Assembly: GCF_002113375.1 (NCBI RefSeq)
Contig: NZ_NEHO01000002.1
Coordinates: 62,001 to 126,000, forward strand
Source: Pseudomonas sp. R37(2017)
GTDB lineage: Bacteria; Pseudomonadota; Gammaproteobacteria; Pseudomonadales; Pseudomonadaceae
DNA length: 64,000 bases
Reading direction: 5' to 3'
Below, in pieces: positions 50,420 to 63,950 of this stretch; position 1 is the stretch's first letter, and each line of letters opens with the position of its first letter. A program made the translations under genes and the position numbers. The notes under the pieces are model-generated. The model made no database searches. It saw only the letters and a program-made list of their open reading frames with translations, and had not been told where the DNA came from.

Positions 50420-51790
50420 ATGAGCGCTCCTCGTGAAACCATCGCCGCTGTCGCCACCGCTCAAGGTCGCGGCGGTGTAGGCATCGTGCGAATTTCCGGG
50501 CCGTTGGCCAGCGTTGCGGCCAAGGCCTTCAGCGGTCGCGAGCTCAAGCCGCGATTTGCCCACTACGGCCCGTTTTTCAGTGAAAACGACGAGGTACTGG
50601 ACCAGGGCATCGCGCTGTATTTCCCGGGGCCAAACTCCTTCACCGGCGAAGATGTGCTGGAGTTGCAGGGTCATGGCGGCCCGATCGTTCTGGATATGTT
50701 GCTCAAGCGTTGCCTGGAACTGGGTTGCCGACTCGCCCGACCGGGGGAATTCAGTGAGCGTGCGTTCCTCAACGACAAACTTGACCTCGCCCAGGCCGAG
50801 GCAATTGCCGACCTGATTGAAGCCAGTTCCGCCCAGGCTGCGCGAAACGCGTTGCGCTCCCTGCAGGGGGCTTTCTCGTCACGTGTGCATAACCTCACCG
50901 AGCAACTGATCGGCCTGCGAATCTATGTCGAAGCAGCCATCGATTTCCCGGAAGAGGAAATCGACTTCCTCGCCGATGGCCATGTATTGAGCATGCTCGA
51001 CAAGGTGCGCGACGAGTTATCCACCGTCATCCGTGAAGCCGGGCAGGGCGCCTTGTTGCGCGACGGCATGACCGTGGTCATCGCCGGTCGCCCGAATGCC
51101 GGTAAATCCAGCCTGCTCAATGCACTGGCCGGGCGCGAAGCGGCAATCGTGACCGAAATTGCCGGCACCACCCGTGACGTACTTCGTGAACATATCCACA
51201 TCGATGGCATGCCGTTACACGTGGTGGATACCGCCGGTCTGCGCGATACCGATGACCATGTGGAAAAAATTGGCGTCGAGCGTGCCTTGAAAGCCATCGG
51301 CGAAGCGGATCGGGTACTGCTGGTGGTCGATGCCACGGCACCGGAAGCCCTCGATCCGTTTGCGCTGTGGCCGGAATTTCTCGAAACCCGCCCCGATCCT
51401 GCCAAGGTCACCCTGATTCGCAACAAGGCTGACCTCACGGGCGAAGCCATTGCCCTGGAAGTCAGCGAGGACGGCCACGTCACTATCAGCCTGAGCGCCA
51501 AGTCCGGGGGGGGCGGCCTGGAGCTGCTGCGTGATCACCTCAAGGCCTGCATGGGCTATGAACAAACCTCGGAAAGCAGCTTCAGCGCTCGCCGACGACA
51601 CCTTGAGGCGCTGCGTCATGCCAGTGCCGCCCTCGAGCATGGCCGCGCTCAACTGACACTGGCCGGTGCCGGTGAATTGCTGGCCGAGGATCTGCGCCAG
51701 GCTCAGCACTCGCTGGGAGAAATCACCGGTGCTTTCAGCTCCGACGACCTGTTGGGGCGAATTTTCTCCAGCTTCTGTATCGGCAAGTAG
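50420..51790 (+). CDS. mnmE: tRNA modification GTPase MnmE
   Basis: This 456-residue GTPase works with MnmG to make the (carboxymethyl)aminomethyl group at U34 of some tRNAs. It has an N-terminal tetrahydrofolate-binding domain, an inserted G domain with [14 protein letters not shown] (G1, about 223), [10 protein letters not shown] (G3) and NKADL (G4), and the C-terminal CIGK motif. The ATG at 50420 opens the family sequence; an alternative start six codons earlier is less likely. Confidence 0.97.
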   Translation: MSAPRETIAAVATAQGRGGVGIVRISGPLASVAAKAFSGRELKPRFAHYGPFFSENDEVLDQGIALYFPGPNSFTGEDVLELQGHGGPIVLDMLLKRCLELGCRLARPGEFSERAFLNDKLDLAQAEAIADLIEASSAQAARNALRSLQGAFSSRVHNLTEQLIGLRIYVEAAIDFPEEEIDFLADGHVLSMLDKVRDELSTVIREAGQGALLRDGMTVVIAGRPNAGKSSLLNALAGREAAIVTEIAGTTRDVLREHIHIDGMPLHVVDTAGLRDTDDHVEKIGVERALKAIGEADRVLLVVDATAPEALDPFALWPEFLETRPDPAKVTLIRNKADLTGEAIALEVSEDGHVTISLSAKSGGGGLELLRDHLKACMGYEQTSESSFSARRRHLEALRHASAALEHGRAQLTLAGAGELLAEDLRQAQHSLGEITGAFSSDDLLGRIFSSFCIGK

Positions 51791-51805
51791 CTTCCCCGCC
51801 ACTCA

Positions 51806-51830
51806 CAGACAGGCCATTCGAGCCTGTCTG
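51806..51830 (+). terminator. Hairpin terminator after mnmE
   Basis: CAGACAGGC and GCCTGTCTG form a perfect 9-bp stem with a 7-nt loop, followed by a C- and T-rich tail rather than a pure U-tract. It would shield the second origin region from mnmE transcription. Confidence 0.7.
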
Positions 51831-52263
51831 CCCCCCTTCCTTCTTGAATAAATGCACCAGTGCCGAGCGGACTCCGCCTGCTTGAGCGGAATACTCGTGC
51901 CTGAAATTCGTGCGAACGGCACTTTTCCATGGATTAAGCCCTGTGAATAACCGACGCTAAGGTCAGTTGATAACAGGGCCCGAAAACTGAACATAACCGC
52001 CTCTGTGGATAACCATCCCTTTCATCCACAGGCTTACACCGGTTATCCAAGGGCCTCATTGGCACATGAACACAGGGTTTTGATTCTCTGTACACAGTGA
52101 AAATAAAGGGCTGTATGAATCTATCCACAGATCGCTGGGTGTATAGAAATAAACATAAAAACAAAGACTTTATAAATTTCTCTCTTTTTAATTTCTATAA
52201 CTCCGACTTTTCCACAGCTGGTTAAATTTTGTGCAAAGGGTTCTTTAGGAAGGGCTAAGTCCC

Positions 52264-52269
52264 TATACT
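52264..52269 (+). promoter_or_regulatory. Probable -10 element for mnmG
   Basis: TATACT lies 70 bp upstream of mnmG. The sequence 17 bp before it (TTCTTT) is a weak -35, so the promoter call is tentative. Confidence 0.45.
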
Positions 52270-52338
52270 TGTCGACCAGGTCCAAAAACCTGAACTCAAA
52301 CTATTCCTGAATTACCTACTTAAGCAGGCACGAGGTGC

Positions 52339-54234
52339 GTGGTGGATTTCCCTTCCCGTTTTGAAGTGATCGTCATCGGCGGCGGTCATGCCGGTACCGA
52401 GGCAGCACTGGCCTCAGCACGTATGGGGGTTAAAACCCTTTTGCTGACGCATAACGTGGAAACCCTCGGTGCCATGAGTTGCAACCCGGCCATTGGCGGG
52501 ATCGGCAAAAGCCACCTGGTCAAGGAAATCGACGCCCTCGGCGGTGCGATGGCCATGGCTACCGATAAAGGCGGCATCCAGTTTCGCGTGTTGAACAGCC
52601 GCAAAGGCCCGGCCGTGCGTGCAACCCGTGCACAGGCTGACCGGGCTCTGTACAAGGCCGCTGTCCGCGAAATCCTGGAAAACCAGCCGAACCTGTGGAT
52701 ATTTCAACAGGCTGCTGATGATCTGATCGTCGAGCAGGAGCAAGTACGTGGCGTAGTGACCCAAATGGGCCTGCGTTTCCTCGCGGATTCGGTGGTTTTG
52801 ACCACCGGCACGTTCCTCGGCGGACTTATCCACATCGGCATGCAGAATTTTTCCGGTGGCCGCGCCGGTGATCCACCATCGATTGCCCTGGCTCACCGCC
52901 TGCGTGAACTGCCGCTACGCGTTGGTCGCCTGAAAACCGGCACGCCACCACGCATCGATGCCCGTTCTGTGGATTTCTCGGTAATGACCGAGCAACCCGG
53001 CGATACGCCGATCCCGGTGATGTCGTTCATGGGTTCCAAAGAGCAACATCCACGGCAGATCAGCTGCTGGATTACCCACACCAACGCCCGCACCCACGAA
53101 ATCATTGCCTCGAACCTTGATCGTTCGCCGATGTATTCCGGCGTGATCGAAGGCATCGGCCCGCGTTATTGCCCATCGATCGAAGACAAGATCCATCGCT
53201 TTGCCGACAAGGAAAGCCATCAGGTCTTCATCGAACCGGAAGGTTTGACGACAAACGAGCTGTATCCGAACGGAATATCCACATCCTTGCCGTTCGACGT
53301 GCAATTGCAGATCGTGCAATCGATCCGCGGCATGGAAAACGCACACATCGTGCGCCCGGGCTACGCCATCGAGTACGACTACTTCGATCCGCGTGACCTG
53401 AAGTACAGCCTGGAAACCAAAGTCATTGGCGGCCTGTTCTTCGCCGGGCAAATCAACGGCACCACCGGTTACGAAGAAGCCGGCGCCCAGGGTTTGCTCG
53501 CCGGCACCAACGCCGCACTGCGCGCCCAAGGCAAAGAAGCATGGTGCCCGCGTCGCGATGAGGCCTACATCGGTGTGCTGGTCGACGACCTGATTACCCT
53601 GGGTACCCAAGAGCCGTACCGGATGTTCACCTCCCGTGCCGAGTACCGTTTGATCCTGCGCGAAGACAACGCCGACTTGCGCTTGACCGAAAAAGGTCGC
53701 GAACTTGGCCTGGTGGATGACGTGCGTTGGGCAGCTTTCTGCAAAAAACGCGAAGGCATCGAACTGGAAGAGCAGCGCCTGAAAAGCACTTGGGTCCGCC
53801 CGGGCACTGAACAGGGCGATGCGATTGCCGAAAAATTCGGCACGCCGCTGACTCACGAATACAACCTGCTCAATCTCTTGAGCCGTCCGGAAATCGACTA
53901 CGCTGGTCTGATCGAAGTGACCGGTGACGGGGCAGACGATCCACAGGTCGCCGAACAGGTCGAAATAAAGACCAAGTACGCCGGTTATATCGATCGTCAA
54001 CAGGATGAAATCGCCCGCTTGCGCGCCAGCGAAGACACCAGACTGCCTGTGGATATCGATTACACGACTATTTCCGGTCTCTCCAAAGAGATCCAGAGCA
54101 AGCTCGGTGCGACCCGTCCGGAGACTTTGGGCCAGGCCTCGCGTATCCCGGGCGTAACACCAGCAGCCATTTCGCTGTTGATGATTCATTTGAAAAAACG
54201 CGGCGCGGGCCGTCAGTTGGAGCAAAGCGCTTGA
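52339..54234 (+). CDS. mnmG: tRNA uridine-5-carboxymethylaminomethyl modification enzyme MnmG
   Basis: This FAD protein of about 631 residues is the partner of MnmE in U34 modification. It has the FAD motif [19 protein letters not shown] (about 11-29), the [22 protein letters not shown] block and the [21 protein letters not shown] block. Two adjacent GTG codons (52339, 52342) can start it; GAGG upstream is better spaced for the second, so the N-terminus is uncertain by one residue. It leads an rsmG-parA-parB run. Confidence 0.97.
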   Translation: MVDFPSRFEVIVIGGGHAGTEAALASARMGVKTLLLTHNVETLGAMSCNPAIGGIGKSHLVKEIDALGGAMAMATDKGGIQFRVLNSRKGPAVRATRAQADRALYKAAVREILENQPNLWIFQQAADDLIVEQEQVRGVVTQMGLRFLADSVVLTTGTFLGGLIHIGMQNFSGGRAGDPPSIALAHRLRELPLRVGRLKTGTPPRIDARSVDFSVMTEQPGDTPIPVMSFMGSKEQHPRQISCWITHTNARTHEIIASNLDRSPMYSGVIEGIGPRYCPSIEDKIHRFADKESHQVFIEPEGLTTNELYPNGISTSLPFDVQLQIVQSIRGMENAHIVRPGYAIEYDYFDPRDLKYSLETKVIGGLFFAGQINGTTGYEEAGAQGLLAGTNAALRAQGKEAWCPRRDEAYIGVLVDDLITLGTQEPYRMFTSRAEYRLILREDNADLRLTEKGRELGLVDDVRWAAFCKKREGIELEEQRLKSTWVRPGTEQGDAIAEKFGTPLTHEYNLLNLLSRPEIDYAGLIEVTGDGADDPQVAEQVEIKTKYAGYIDRQQDEIARLRASEDTRLPVDIDYTTISGLSKEIQSKLGATRPETLGQASRIPGVTPAAISLLMIHLKKRGAGRQLEQSA

Positions 54235-54875
54235 GTTCGTTGGTCACTTCGCAACACGCAGAAGAATTATCCACAGGTGCCCGCCAGCTTGGCGTCACGC
54301 TGTCAGAAACCCAGCACGCGCAACTGCTGGGTTATCTGGCCCTGTTGATAAAATGGAACAAGGCTTACAACCTCACTGCCGTACGTGATCCGGACGAAAT
54401 GGTCTCCCGCCATCTGCTCGACAGCCTGAGCGTGATGTCATTCATCGAAAACGGGCGCTGGCTCGATGTCGGCAGTGGCGGTGGCATGCCTGGCATTCCA
54501 CTGGCCATCCTGTTTCCCGAGTCTCAGGTGACTTGCCTGGACAGCAACGGCAAGAAAACCCGCTTCCTGACCCAGGTCAAACTCGAACTCAAACTGGATA
54601 ACCTGCAAGTTATCCACAGTCGCGTCGAAGCCTTCCAGCCTGCCCAGCCGTTCAACGGGATTATTTCCCGGGCGTTCAGCAGCATGGAGAACTTCAGCAA
54701 CTGGACTCGCCATCTTGGCGATAGCGAAACACGCTGGCTGGCAATGAAGGGCGTTCATCCGGCCGATGAGCTGGTAGCATTGCCGGCAGACTTCCACCTC
54801 GATAGCGAACACGCCCTGGCCGTACCTGGTTGCCAAGGCCAACGCCATCTGCTGATACTGCGCCGCACGGCATGA
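54231..54875 (+). CDS. rsmG: 16S rRNA m7G527 methyltransferase
   Basis: This 214-residue methyltransferase modifies G527 of 16S rRNA; its loss gives low-level streptomycin resistance in other bacteria. The SAM motif is [17 protein letters not shown] (about 77-93). The start is TTG overlapping the mnmG stop (TTGA), consistent with coupling. Perfect DnaA boxes lie within it at 54267 and 54610. Confidence 0.96.
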   Translation: MSSLVTSQHAEELSTGARQLGVTLSETQHAQLLGYLALLIKWNKAYNLTAVRDPDEMVSRHLLDSLSVMSFIENGRWLDVGSGGGMPGIPLAILFPESQVTCLDSNGKKTRFLTQVKLELKLDNLQVIHSRVEAFQPAQPFNGIISRAFSSMENFSNWTRHLGDSETRWLAMKGVHPADELVALPADFHLDSEHALAVPGCQGQRHLLILRRTA

Positions 54876-54893
54876 TTGGGAACACAAGCAAGA

Positions 54894-55691
54894 ATGGCTA
54901 AGGTATTCGCGATAGCGAACCAAAAGGGTGGCGTGGGCAAAACCACCACCTGCATCAACCTCGCAGCATCCCTGGTCGCGACCAAGCGCCGGGTGCTGTT
55001 GATCGATCTTGATCCACAGGGCAACGCCACCATGGGTAGCGGTGTGGATAAACATGGCCTGGAAAACTCGGTCTACGACCTACTGATCGGTGAATGTGAT
55101 CTGGCCCAGGCCATGCACTTCTCCGAACACGGTGGTTACCAGTTGTTACCGGCCAACCGCGACCTCACCGCGGCCGAAGTGGTGCTGCTGGAAATGCAGA
55201 TGAAGGAAAGTCGCCTGCGCAGTGCGCTGGCGCCGATCCGGGAAAACTACGACTACATCCTGATCGACTGCCCGCCGTCGCTGTCGATGCTGACCTTGAA
55301 CGCACTGGTTGCCGCCGATGGGGTCATTATCCCCATGCAATGTGAGTACTTCGCACTCGAAGGTTTGAGCGACCTTGTGGATAACATCAAGCGTATCGCC
55401 GAACTGCTGAACCCGAACCTCAAGGTCGAAGGCTTGTTGCGTACGATGTACGACCCGCGCCTGAGCCTGATGAACGATGTTTCGGCGCAGCTCAAGGAAC
55501 ATTTCGGCGAACAGCTCTACGACACCGTCATTCCGCGCAACATCCGTCTGGCCGAAGCGCCAAGTTATGGGATGCCGGCGCTGGCGTACGACAAAGCATC
55601 GCGAGGCGCCGTTGCCTATCTGGCATTGGCGGGCGAAATGGTTCGTCGTCAACGCAAAAACTCACGCATCGCCGCTGCCCAGGCAACTTAA
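54894..55691 (+). CDS. parA: Chromosome-partitioning ATPase ParA (Soj)
   Basis: This 265-residue Walker-type ATPase has the deviant Walker A KGGVGKTT (about 11-18) and acts with ParB to separate origins. The ATG at 54894 begins AKVFAIANQ; an upstream in-frame ATG is less likely. It lies 18 bp after rsmG and 9 bp before parB. DnaA boxes at 55043 and 55376 encode VDK and VDN sequences. Confidence 0.97.
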   Translation: MAKVFAIANQKGGVGKTTTCINLAASLVATKRRVLLIDLDPQGNATMGSGVDKHGLENSVYDLLIGECDLAQAMHFSEHGGYQLLPANRDLTAAEVVLLEMQMKESRLRSALAPIRENYDYILIDCPPSLSMLTLNALVAADGVIIPMQCEYFALEGLSDLVDNIKRIAELLNPNLKVEGLLRTMYDPRLSLMNDVSAQLKEHFGEQLYDTVIPRNIRLAEAPSYGMPALAYDKASRGAVAYLALAGEMVRRQRKNSRIAAAQAT

Positions 55692-55700
55692 GGAATCCCC

Positions 55701-56573
55701 ATGGCCGTCAAGAAACGAGGTCTCGGACGTGGACTGGATGCTCTGTTGAGTGGTCCGACTGTCAGCTCGCTGGAAGAACAAGCGGCGCAAGCCGATCAAC
55801 GTGAGCTGCAACACCTTCCTCTGGATCTGCTCCAGCGCGGCAAATACCAGCCGCGTCGCGACATGGATCCGCAGGCGCTCGAAGAGCTGGCGCAGTCGAT
55901 CAAGGCACAGGGCGTCATGCAACCCATCGTGGTTCGCCCGATCGGCAGCGGCCGCTTTGAAATCATTGCCGGTGAACGCCGCTGGCGCGCCAGCCAGCAA
56001 GCCGGGCAGGAAACCATCCCGGCGATGGTCCGCGATGTGCCCGATGAAACCGCGATCGCCATCGCGCTGATCGAGAACATCCAGCGCGAAGACCTGAACC
56101 CGATTGAAGAAGCGTTGGCCCTGCAGCGTTTGCAGCAGGAGTTCCAGCTGACCCAGCAACAGGTGGCCGAGGCGGTGGGCAAGTCCCGGGTGACCGTGTC
56201 GAACCTGCTGCGGCTGATTTCCTTGCCGGAAGTCATCAAGACCATGTTGTCCCACGGCGACCTGGAAATGGGTCATGCCCGAGCTTTGCTCGGTTTGCCG
56301 GAAAATCAACAGGTCGAAGGGGCGCGACATGTTGTCGCACGTGGGCTGACAGTGCGCCAAACCGAGGCACTGGTTCGCCAATGGTTGAGTGATAAACCCG
56401 AGCCTGTTGAACCGGCAAAACCTGACCCGGATATCGCCCGTCTCGAGCAGCGCCTGGCCGAGCGCCTAGGCTCTGCGGTGCAGATTCGCCACGGCAAGAA
56501 GGGTAAGGGGCAGTTGGTAATTGGTTACAACTCCCTGGATGAGCTTCAAGGCGTTCTCGCACATATCCGCTGA
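55701..56573 (+). CDS. parB: Chromosome-partitioning protein ParB (Spo0J)
   Basis: This 290-residue parS-binding CTPase begins with the ParA-interacting KKRGLGRGLDALL, then has the CTP-binding GERRWRAS (about 92-99) and ENIQREDLNPIEEA blocks, the helix-turn-helix QQVAEAVGKSRVTVSNLLRL and a C-terminal dimer domain. It should bind the two GTTCCACGTGGAAC sites in recF and spread from them. Confidence 0.97.
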   Translation: MAVKKRGLGRGLDALLSGPTVSSLEEQAAQADQRELQHLPLDLLQRGKYQPRRDMDPQALEELAQSIKAQGVMQPIVVRPIGSGRFEIIAGERRWRASQQAGQETIPAMVRDVPDETAIAIALIENIQREDLNPIEEALALQRLQQEFQLTQQQVAEAVGKSRVTVSNLLRLISLPEVIKTMLSHGDLEMGHARALLGLPENQQVEGARHVVARGLTVRQTEALVRQWLSDKPEPVEPAKPDPDIARLEQRLAERLGSAVQIRHGKKGKGQLVIGYNSLDELQGVLAHIR

Positions 56574-56618
56574 AACATTTCCTCATGTAGCGCGCAGTCG
56601 GAAATCACTACCTGACAG

Positions 56619-56647
56619 TTGAATAGGGGCTGAACCGCCCCTATACT
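56619..56647 (+). promoter_or_regulatory. atp operon promoter with dyad in the spacer
   Basis: TTGAAT (56619-56624), 17 bp and TATACT (56642-56647) form a good sigma-70 promoter 75 bp upstream of atpI. The spacer contains an inverted repeat, AGGGGC and GCCCCT around TGAACC, centred between the two elements. Confidence 0.8.
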
Positions 56648-56721
56648 CTGCGCGCATTTTGTCGGCACAAATTATGCCAAGTTATTGAATTTCGGCAGCC
56701 GACCATTGGAGAGCAAAAGTG

Positions 56722-58015
<1,294 letters not shown>

Positions 58016-58039
58016 GACCAGTCTCGACTAGTCTGATGT

Positions 58040-58077
58040 CCTTCCCGGTAAAACGGGAAGGGGCTCTTCACGGAGCC
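58040..58077 (+). other. Tandem intercistronic hairpins between atpB and atpE
   Basis: CCTTCCCG/CGGGAAGG with loop GTAAAA (58040-58061) is followed by GGCTC/GAGCC (58062-58077). There is no U-tract, so they are probably RNA processing or stability elements rather than terminators. Confidence 0.6.
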
Positions 58078-58134
58078 TCTGAAACGATTTGTTTTACCGC
58101 TTTAAATTAAAAAAACCTAAACCATACGACGTAA

Positions 58135-58407
<273 letters not shown>

Positions 58408-58465
58408 TTACTCGGATCTTCCGGGTAATTTGGTGTGATGGACAACGTAACTGCGAGGTGTTGGC

Positions 58466-58936
58466 GTGAACATTAATGCGACCCTGATTGGCCAGTCCGT
58501 TGCGTTCCTGATTTTTGTACTGTTCTGCATGAAGTTCGTATGGCCTCCGGTCATCACGGCACTGCACGAACGTCAAAAGAAGATCGCTGATGGTCTGGAC
58601 GCTGCCAACCGAGCAGCTCGCGACCTGGAGTTGGCCCAAGAGAAAGCGGGTCAGCAACTGCGCGATGCGAAAGCTCAGGCAGCTGAAATCATCGAGCAAG
58701 CCAAGAAACGCGGTACCCAGATTGTCGACGAAGCCCGTGAACAGGCTCGCGTCGAAGCTGACCGTGTGAAGGCTCAGGCTCAGGCCGAGATCGAACAGGA
58801 ACTGAACAGCGTCAAAGACGCGCTGCGCGCCCAAGTGGGTAGCCTGGCCGTTGGTGGTGCTGCGAAGATCCTGGGTGCCACAATCGATCAAAACGCGCAC
58901 GCAGAGCTGGTTAACAAACTGGCTGCTGAAATCTAA
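58466..58936 (+). CDS. atpF: ATP synthase F0 subunit b
   Basis: This 156-residue protein has one N-terminal membrane helix (about 6-26) and a long charged coiled coil that forms the peripheral stalk. The start codon is GTG, with GCGAGGTG just upstream. It is 58 bp after atpE and 12 bp before atpH. Confidence 0.97.
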   Translation: MNINATLIGQSVAFLIFVLFCMKFVWPPVITALHERQKKIADGLDAANRAARDLELAQEKAGQQLRDAKAQAAEIIEQAKKRGTQIVDEAREQARVEADRVKAQAQAEIEQELNSVKDALRAQVGSLAVGGAAKILGATIDQNAHAELVNKLAAEI

Positions 58937-58948
58937 GCGAGGGCGATC

Positions 58949-59485
58949 ATGGCAGAACTGACCACGTTGGCCCGACCTTACGCTAAGGCGGCCTTCGAGC
59001 ACGCTCAGGCCCACCAGCAACTGGCCAATTGGTCAGCCATGCTCGGCCTGGCAGCAGCGGTGTCGCAAGACGACACCATGCAGCGCGTGCTCAAGGCCCC
59101 GCGACTGACGAGCGCAGAAAAGGCCGCCACGTTCATTGACGTGTGCGGCGACAAGTTTGATGTAAAGGCACAGAACTTCATCCACGTCGTTGCCGAAAAC
59201 GACCGTCTCCCGCTGTTGCCGGAGATCGCCGCTCTGTTCGACCTGTACAAGGCCGAACAAGAGAAGTCGGTAGACGTTGAAGTGACCAGTGCTTTCGCAT
59301 TGAACCAAGAACAGCAAGACAAACTCGCCAAGGTTCTCAGTGCACGACTCAACCGGGAAGTGCGCCTGCAAGTCGAGGAAGACTCATCCCTTATTGGGGG
59401 TGTTGTCATCCGCGCCGGCGACCTGGTTATCGATGGCTCGATTCGCGGCAAAATCGCGAAACTTGCCGAAGCATTGAAATCTTGA
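58949..59485 (+). CDS. atpH: ATP synthase F1 subunit delta
   Basis: This 178-residue protein caps F1 and joins it to the b stalk. It begins [18 protein letters not shown] and ends with the family block [20 protein letters not shown] (about 147-166). It lies in the standard position between atpF and atpA. Confidence 0.97.
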   Translation: MAELTTLARPYAKAAFEHAQAHQQLANWSAMLGLAAAVSQDDTMQRVLKAPRLTSAEKAATFIDVCGDKFDVKAQNFIHVVAENDRLPLLPEIAALFDLYKAEQEKSVDVEVTSAFALNQEQQDKLAKVLSARLNREVRLQVEEDSSLIGGVVIRAGDLVIDGSIRGKIAKLAEALKS

Positions 59486-59506
59486 GTTTGAAGGGGCAGC
59501 AGAGCA

Positions 59507-61051
59507 ATGCAGCAACTCAATCCTTCCGAAATAAGTGAAATTATCAAGGGCCGCATCGAGAAGCTCGATGTGACCTCCCAAGCCCGTAACGAAGGCACTG
59601 TCGTCAGCGTATCTGACGGTATCGTGCGGATTCACGGTCTGGCCGACGTCATGTACGGCGAGATGATCGAGTTTCCGGGCGGCGTCTTCGGTATGGCCCT
59701 CAACCTGGAGCAAGACTCTGTAGGTGCCGTTGTATTGGGCGCATACCAGACTCTGGCCGAAGGCATGAGCGCCAAGTGCACCGGTCGCATCCTGCAAGTT
59801 CCGGTTGGCAAGGAACTGCTGGGTCGCGTAGTCGACGCACTGGGTAACCCAGTTGACGGCAAAGGTCCGCTGAACAACACCGAGACCGACGCGGTCGAGA
59901 AAGTTGCTCCAGGCGTGATCTGGCGTAAGTCGGTAGACCAGCCTGTACAGACTGGCTACAAGGCTGTCGATGCCATGATCCCTGTCGGCCGTGGCCAGCG
60001 TGAGCTGATCATCGGTGACCGTCAGATCGGTAAAACCGCTCTGGCGATCGACGCGATCATCAACCAGAAAGACAGCGGCATTTTCTGCGTATACGTAGCT
60101 GTTGGTCAGAAGCAATCGACCATCGCCAACGTTGTTCGCAAGCTGGAAGAAAACGGTGCACTGGCTAACACCATCATCGTTGCAGCGAGCGCTTCGGAAT
60201 CTGCAGCACTGCAGTTCCTGGCACCGTACTCCGGTTGCACCATGGGCGAATACTTCCGCGACCGCGGTGAAGACGCGCTGATCGTTTATGACGATCTGTC
60301 CAAGCAAGCAGTGGCTTACCGCCAGATTTCCCTGCTGCTGCGCCGTCCACCAGGACGTGAAGCTTACCCAGGCGACGTGTTCTATCTCCACTCCCGTCTG
60401 CTGGAGCGCGCATCCCGCGTTTCGGAAGAGTACGTAGAGAAGTTCACCAACGGCGCAGTGACCGGCAAAACCGGTTCCCTGACCGCACTGCCGATCATCG
60501 AAACCCAGGCTGGCGACGTTTCCGCGTTCGTTCCGACCAACGTGATTTCCATCACCGACGGTCAGATCTTCCTGGAATCGGCCATGTTCAACTCGGGCAT
60601 CCGTCCTGCTGTGAACGCCGGTGTTTCGGTATCCCGTGTGGGTGGTGCCGCTCAGACCAAGATCATCAAGAAGCTGTCCGGTGGTATCCGTACCGCTCTG
60701 GCTCAGTACCGTGAACTGGCGGCATTCGCCCAGTTCGCTTCTGACCTGGACGAAGCGACCCGTAAGCAACTTGAGCATGGTCAGCGCGTTACCGAGCTGA
60801 TGAAGCAGAAGCAATACGCGCCAATGTCGATCGCCGACATGTCGCTGTCGCTGTATGCCGCTGAGCGTGGGTTCCTGACCGACGTTGAAATCGCCAAGAT
60901 CGGCAGCTTCGAACAAGCGCTGATTGCTTACTTCAACCGCGATCACGCCGACTTGATGGCGAAGATCAACGTGAAGGGTGACTTCAATGACGAAATCGAT
61001 GGCGGCCTGAAAGCCGGTATCGAGAAGTTCAAGGCCACCCAAACCTGGTAA
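59507..61051 (+). CDS. atpA: ATP synthase F1 subunit alpha
   Basis: This 514-residue subunit holds the non-catalytic nucleotide sites. It has the P-loop [13 protein letters not shown] (about 170-182), the Arg-finger region and the signature [17 protein letters not shown] (about 367-383). A perfect intercistronic hairpin follows before atpG. Confidence 0.98.
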   Translation: MQQLNPSEISEIIKGRIEKLDVTSQARNEGTVVSVSDGIVRIHGLADVMYGEMIEFPGGVFGMALNLEQDSVGAVVLGAYQTLAEGMSAKCTGRILQVPVGKELLGRVVDALGNPVDGKGPLNNTETDAVEKVAPGVIWRKSVDQPVQTGYKAVDAMIPVGRGQRELIIGDRQIGKTALAIDAIINQKDSGIFCVYVAVGQKQSTIANVVRKLEENGALANTIIVAASASESAALQFLAPYSGCTMGEYFRDRGEDALIVYDDLSKQAVAYRQISLLLRRPPGREAYPGDVFYLHSRLLERASRVSEEYVEKFTNGAVTGKTGSLTALPIIETQAGDVSAFVPTNVISITDGQIFLESAMFNSGIRPAVNAGVSVSRVGGAAQTKIIKKLSGGIRTALAQYRELAAFAQFASDLDEATRKQLEHGQRVTELMKQKQYAPMSIADMSLSLYAAERGFLTDVEIAKIGSFEQALIAYFNRDHADLMAKINVKGDFNDEIDGGLKAGIEKFKATQTW

Positions 61052-61056
61052 GCCGC

Positions 61057-61080
61057 AGCGGGAGCCTGACGGCTCCCGCT
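61057..61080 (+). other. Perfect intercistronic hairpin between atpA and atpG
   Basis: AGCGGGAGCC and GGCTCCCGCT form a 10-bp perfect stem with loop TGAC, directly after the atpA stop. There is no U-tract, so full termination is unlikely. Confidence 0.7.
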
Positions 61081-61101
61081 TGCTAACCTGATAGGTGTTA
61101 C

Positions 61102-61962
61102 ATGGCAGGCGCAAAAGAGATTCGCAGTAAGATTGCGAGCATCAAAAGCACGCAAAAAATTACCAGCGCCATGGAAAAAGTGGCGGTCAGCAAAATGCGC
61201 AAGGCACAAATGCGCATGGCTGCTAGCCGTCCTTATGCGGAGCGCATCCGCCAGGTTATTGGTCATCTGGCCAACGCTAACCCGGAATATCGCCACCCGT
61301 TCATGATCGACCGTGAAGTAAAGCGCGTCGGTTATGTCGTAGTGAGCAGTGACCGTGGTCTGTGTGGTGGCTTGAACACCAACCTGTTCAAGGCTTTGGT
61401 CAAGGACATGGCGGTAAACCGCGAAAACGGCGTCGAGATCGATCTGTGTGTAGTTGGTAGCAAGGGTGCGGCTTTCTTCCGCAACTTCGGCGGCAACGTC
61501 GTTGCAGCTATCAGCCACCTGGGTGAAGAGCCGTCGATCAATGATCTGATCGGCAGCGTCAAGGTGATGCTGGATGCCTACCTGGACGGCCGTATTGACC
61601 GCCTGTCCGTGGTGTCCAACAAGTTCATCAACACCATGACACAACAGCCTACCGTGGAGCAGTTGATTCCACTGGTGGCAACCCCGGATCAAGATCTCAA
61701 GCACCACTGGGACTATCTCTACGAACCGGATGCCAAGGAGCTGCTCGACGGCCTGATGGTCCGTTACGTGGAGTCGCAGGTCTACCAGGCGGTGGTCGAG
61801 AACAACGCGGCCGAACAAGCTGCGCGGATGATCGCGATGAAGAACGCTACCGACAACGCCGGTGATTTGATCAGCGATTTGCAGCTGGTCTACAACAAGG
61901 CGCGTCAGGCTGCGATCACCCAAGAGATCTCGGAAATCGTCGGCGGCGCTGCCGCGGTTTAA
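61102..61962 (+). CDS. atpG: ATP synthase F1 subunit gamma
   Basis: This 286-residue central shaft protein has the N-terminal coiled coil ([20 protein letters not shown]) and the C-terminal helix ending [15 protein letters not shown], both highly conserved. The core carries [11 protein letters not shown] (about 74-84). Confidence 0.98.
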   Translation: MAGAKEIRSKIASIKSTQKITSAMEKVAVSKMRKAQMRMAASRPYAERIRQVIGHLANANPEYRHPFMIDREVKRVGYVVVSSDRGLCGGLNTNLFKALVKDMAVNRENGVEIDLCVVGSKGAAFFRNFGGNVVAAISHLGEEPSINDLIGSVKVMLDAYLDGRIDRLSVVSNKFINTMTQQPTVEQLIPLVATPDQDLKHHWDYLYEPDAKELLDGLMVRYVESQVYQAVVENNAAEQAARMIAMKNATDNAGDLISDLQLVYNKARQAAITQEISEIVGGAAAV

Positions 61963-63366
<1,404 letters not shown>

Positions 63367-63371
63367 TCCCG

Positions 63372-63389
63372 GCGCCCGGAAACGGGCGC
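63372..63389 (+). other. Intercistronic hairpin between atpD and atpC
   Basis: GCGCCCG and CGGGCGC form a 7-bp stem closed by the stable tetraloop GAAA. It lacks a U-tract and lies 23 bp before the atpC start. Confidence 0.65.
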
Positions 63390-63411
63390 TAATTTAGGGT
63401 GAGGCAATCAG

Positions 63412-63837
63412 ATGGCTATGACAGTCCATTGCGATATCGTCAGCGCGGAAGGGGAAATCTTTTCCGGTCTGGTCGAGATGGTGATTGCGCACGGTGCACT
63501 GGGTGATCTTGGTATCGCTCTGGGTCACGCGCCGCTGATCACTAACCTGAAGCCAGGTCCGATCCGCCTGGTCAAGCAGGGCGGGGAAGAGGAGGTGTAT
63601 TACATCTCCGGTGGTTTCCTCGAGGTTCAGCCGAACATGGTCAAGGTACTTGCCGACACCGTGCAACGTGCTGCCGATCTGGATGAAGCCTCCGCTCAGG
63701 AAGCCGTCAAGGCTGCCGAGAAGGCCTTGCATGATCGTGGCGCGGAATTCGATTACGGTTCTGCTGCCGCACGTCTGGCCGAGGCTGCAGCTCAGCTGCG
63801 CACCGTCCAGCAGGTCCGCAAGAAGTTCGGCCACTAA
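63412..63837 (+). CDS. atpC: ATP synthase F1 subunit epsilon
   Basis: This 141-residue protein has an N-terminal beta barrel ([24 protein letters not shown]) and a C-terminal helical pair that can inhibit ATP hydrolysis. A GGGTGAGG lies upstream. It ends the operon and is followed by a strong terminator. Confidence 0.97.
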   Translation: MAMTVHCDIVSAEGEIFSGLVEMVIAHGALGDLGIALGHAPLITNLKPGPIRLVKQGGEEEVYYISGGFLEVQPNMVKVLADTVQRAADLDEASAQEAVKAAEKALHDRGAEFDYGSAAARLAEAAAQLRTVQQVRKKFGH

Positions 63838-63862
63838 GGCAGTGCTTGTTGTGTGATTGATT

Positions 63863-63892
63863 AAAAAGGGTAGCCTCGGCTACCCTTTTTTC
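63863..63892 (+). terminator. atp operon terminator
   Basis: GGGTAGCC and GGCTACCC form a perfect stem around TC, extended by A5 and T6 flanks. It is a classical strong terminator 26 bp after atpC. Confidence 0.93.
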
Positions 63893-63950
63893 TTTTCCGA
63901 TTTTTACAACCTGGTCGCAGCCGCTGACCACCCAGGATTGGTAGCCAGTC

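Larger units (their letters stand above)
51791..52338. other. Origin-like region 2 (between mnmE and mnmG)
   Basis: This 548-bp gene-free region holds DnaA boxes at 51942 (TGTGAATAA), 52004 (TGTGGATAA), 52022 (TCATCCACA) and 52121 (CTATCCACA), a partial one at 52043, and a very AT-rich 60-bp run at about 52141-52200 that could unwind. Its layout and sequence parallel the dnaA-rpmH origin at an almost constant offset of 4,487 bp. A second autonomously replicating region near gidA/mnmG is known in this genus; activity here is inferred. Confidence 0.8.

Noticed and set aside
51017..51025. TTATCCACC in mnmE as a DnaA box
   Set aside because: It differs at the last base from the strict 9-mer and was left out of the count, as was TGTGGATAT near 52697.
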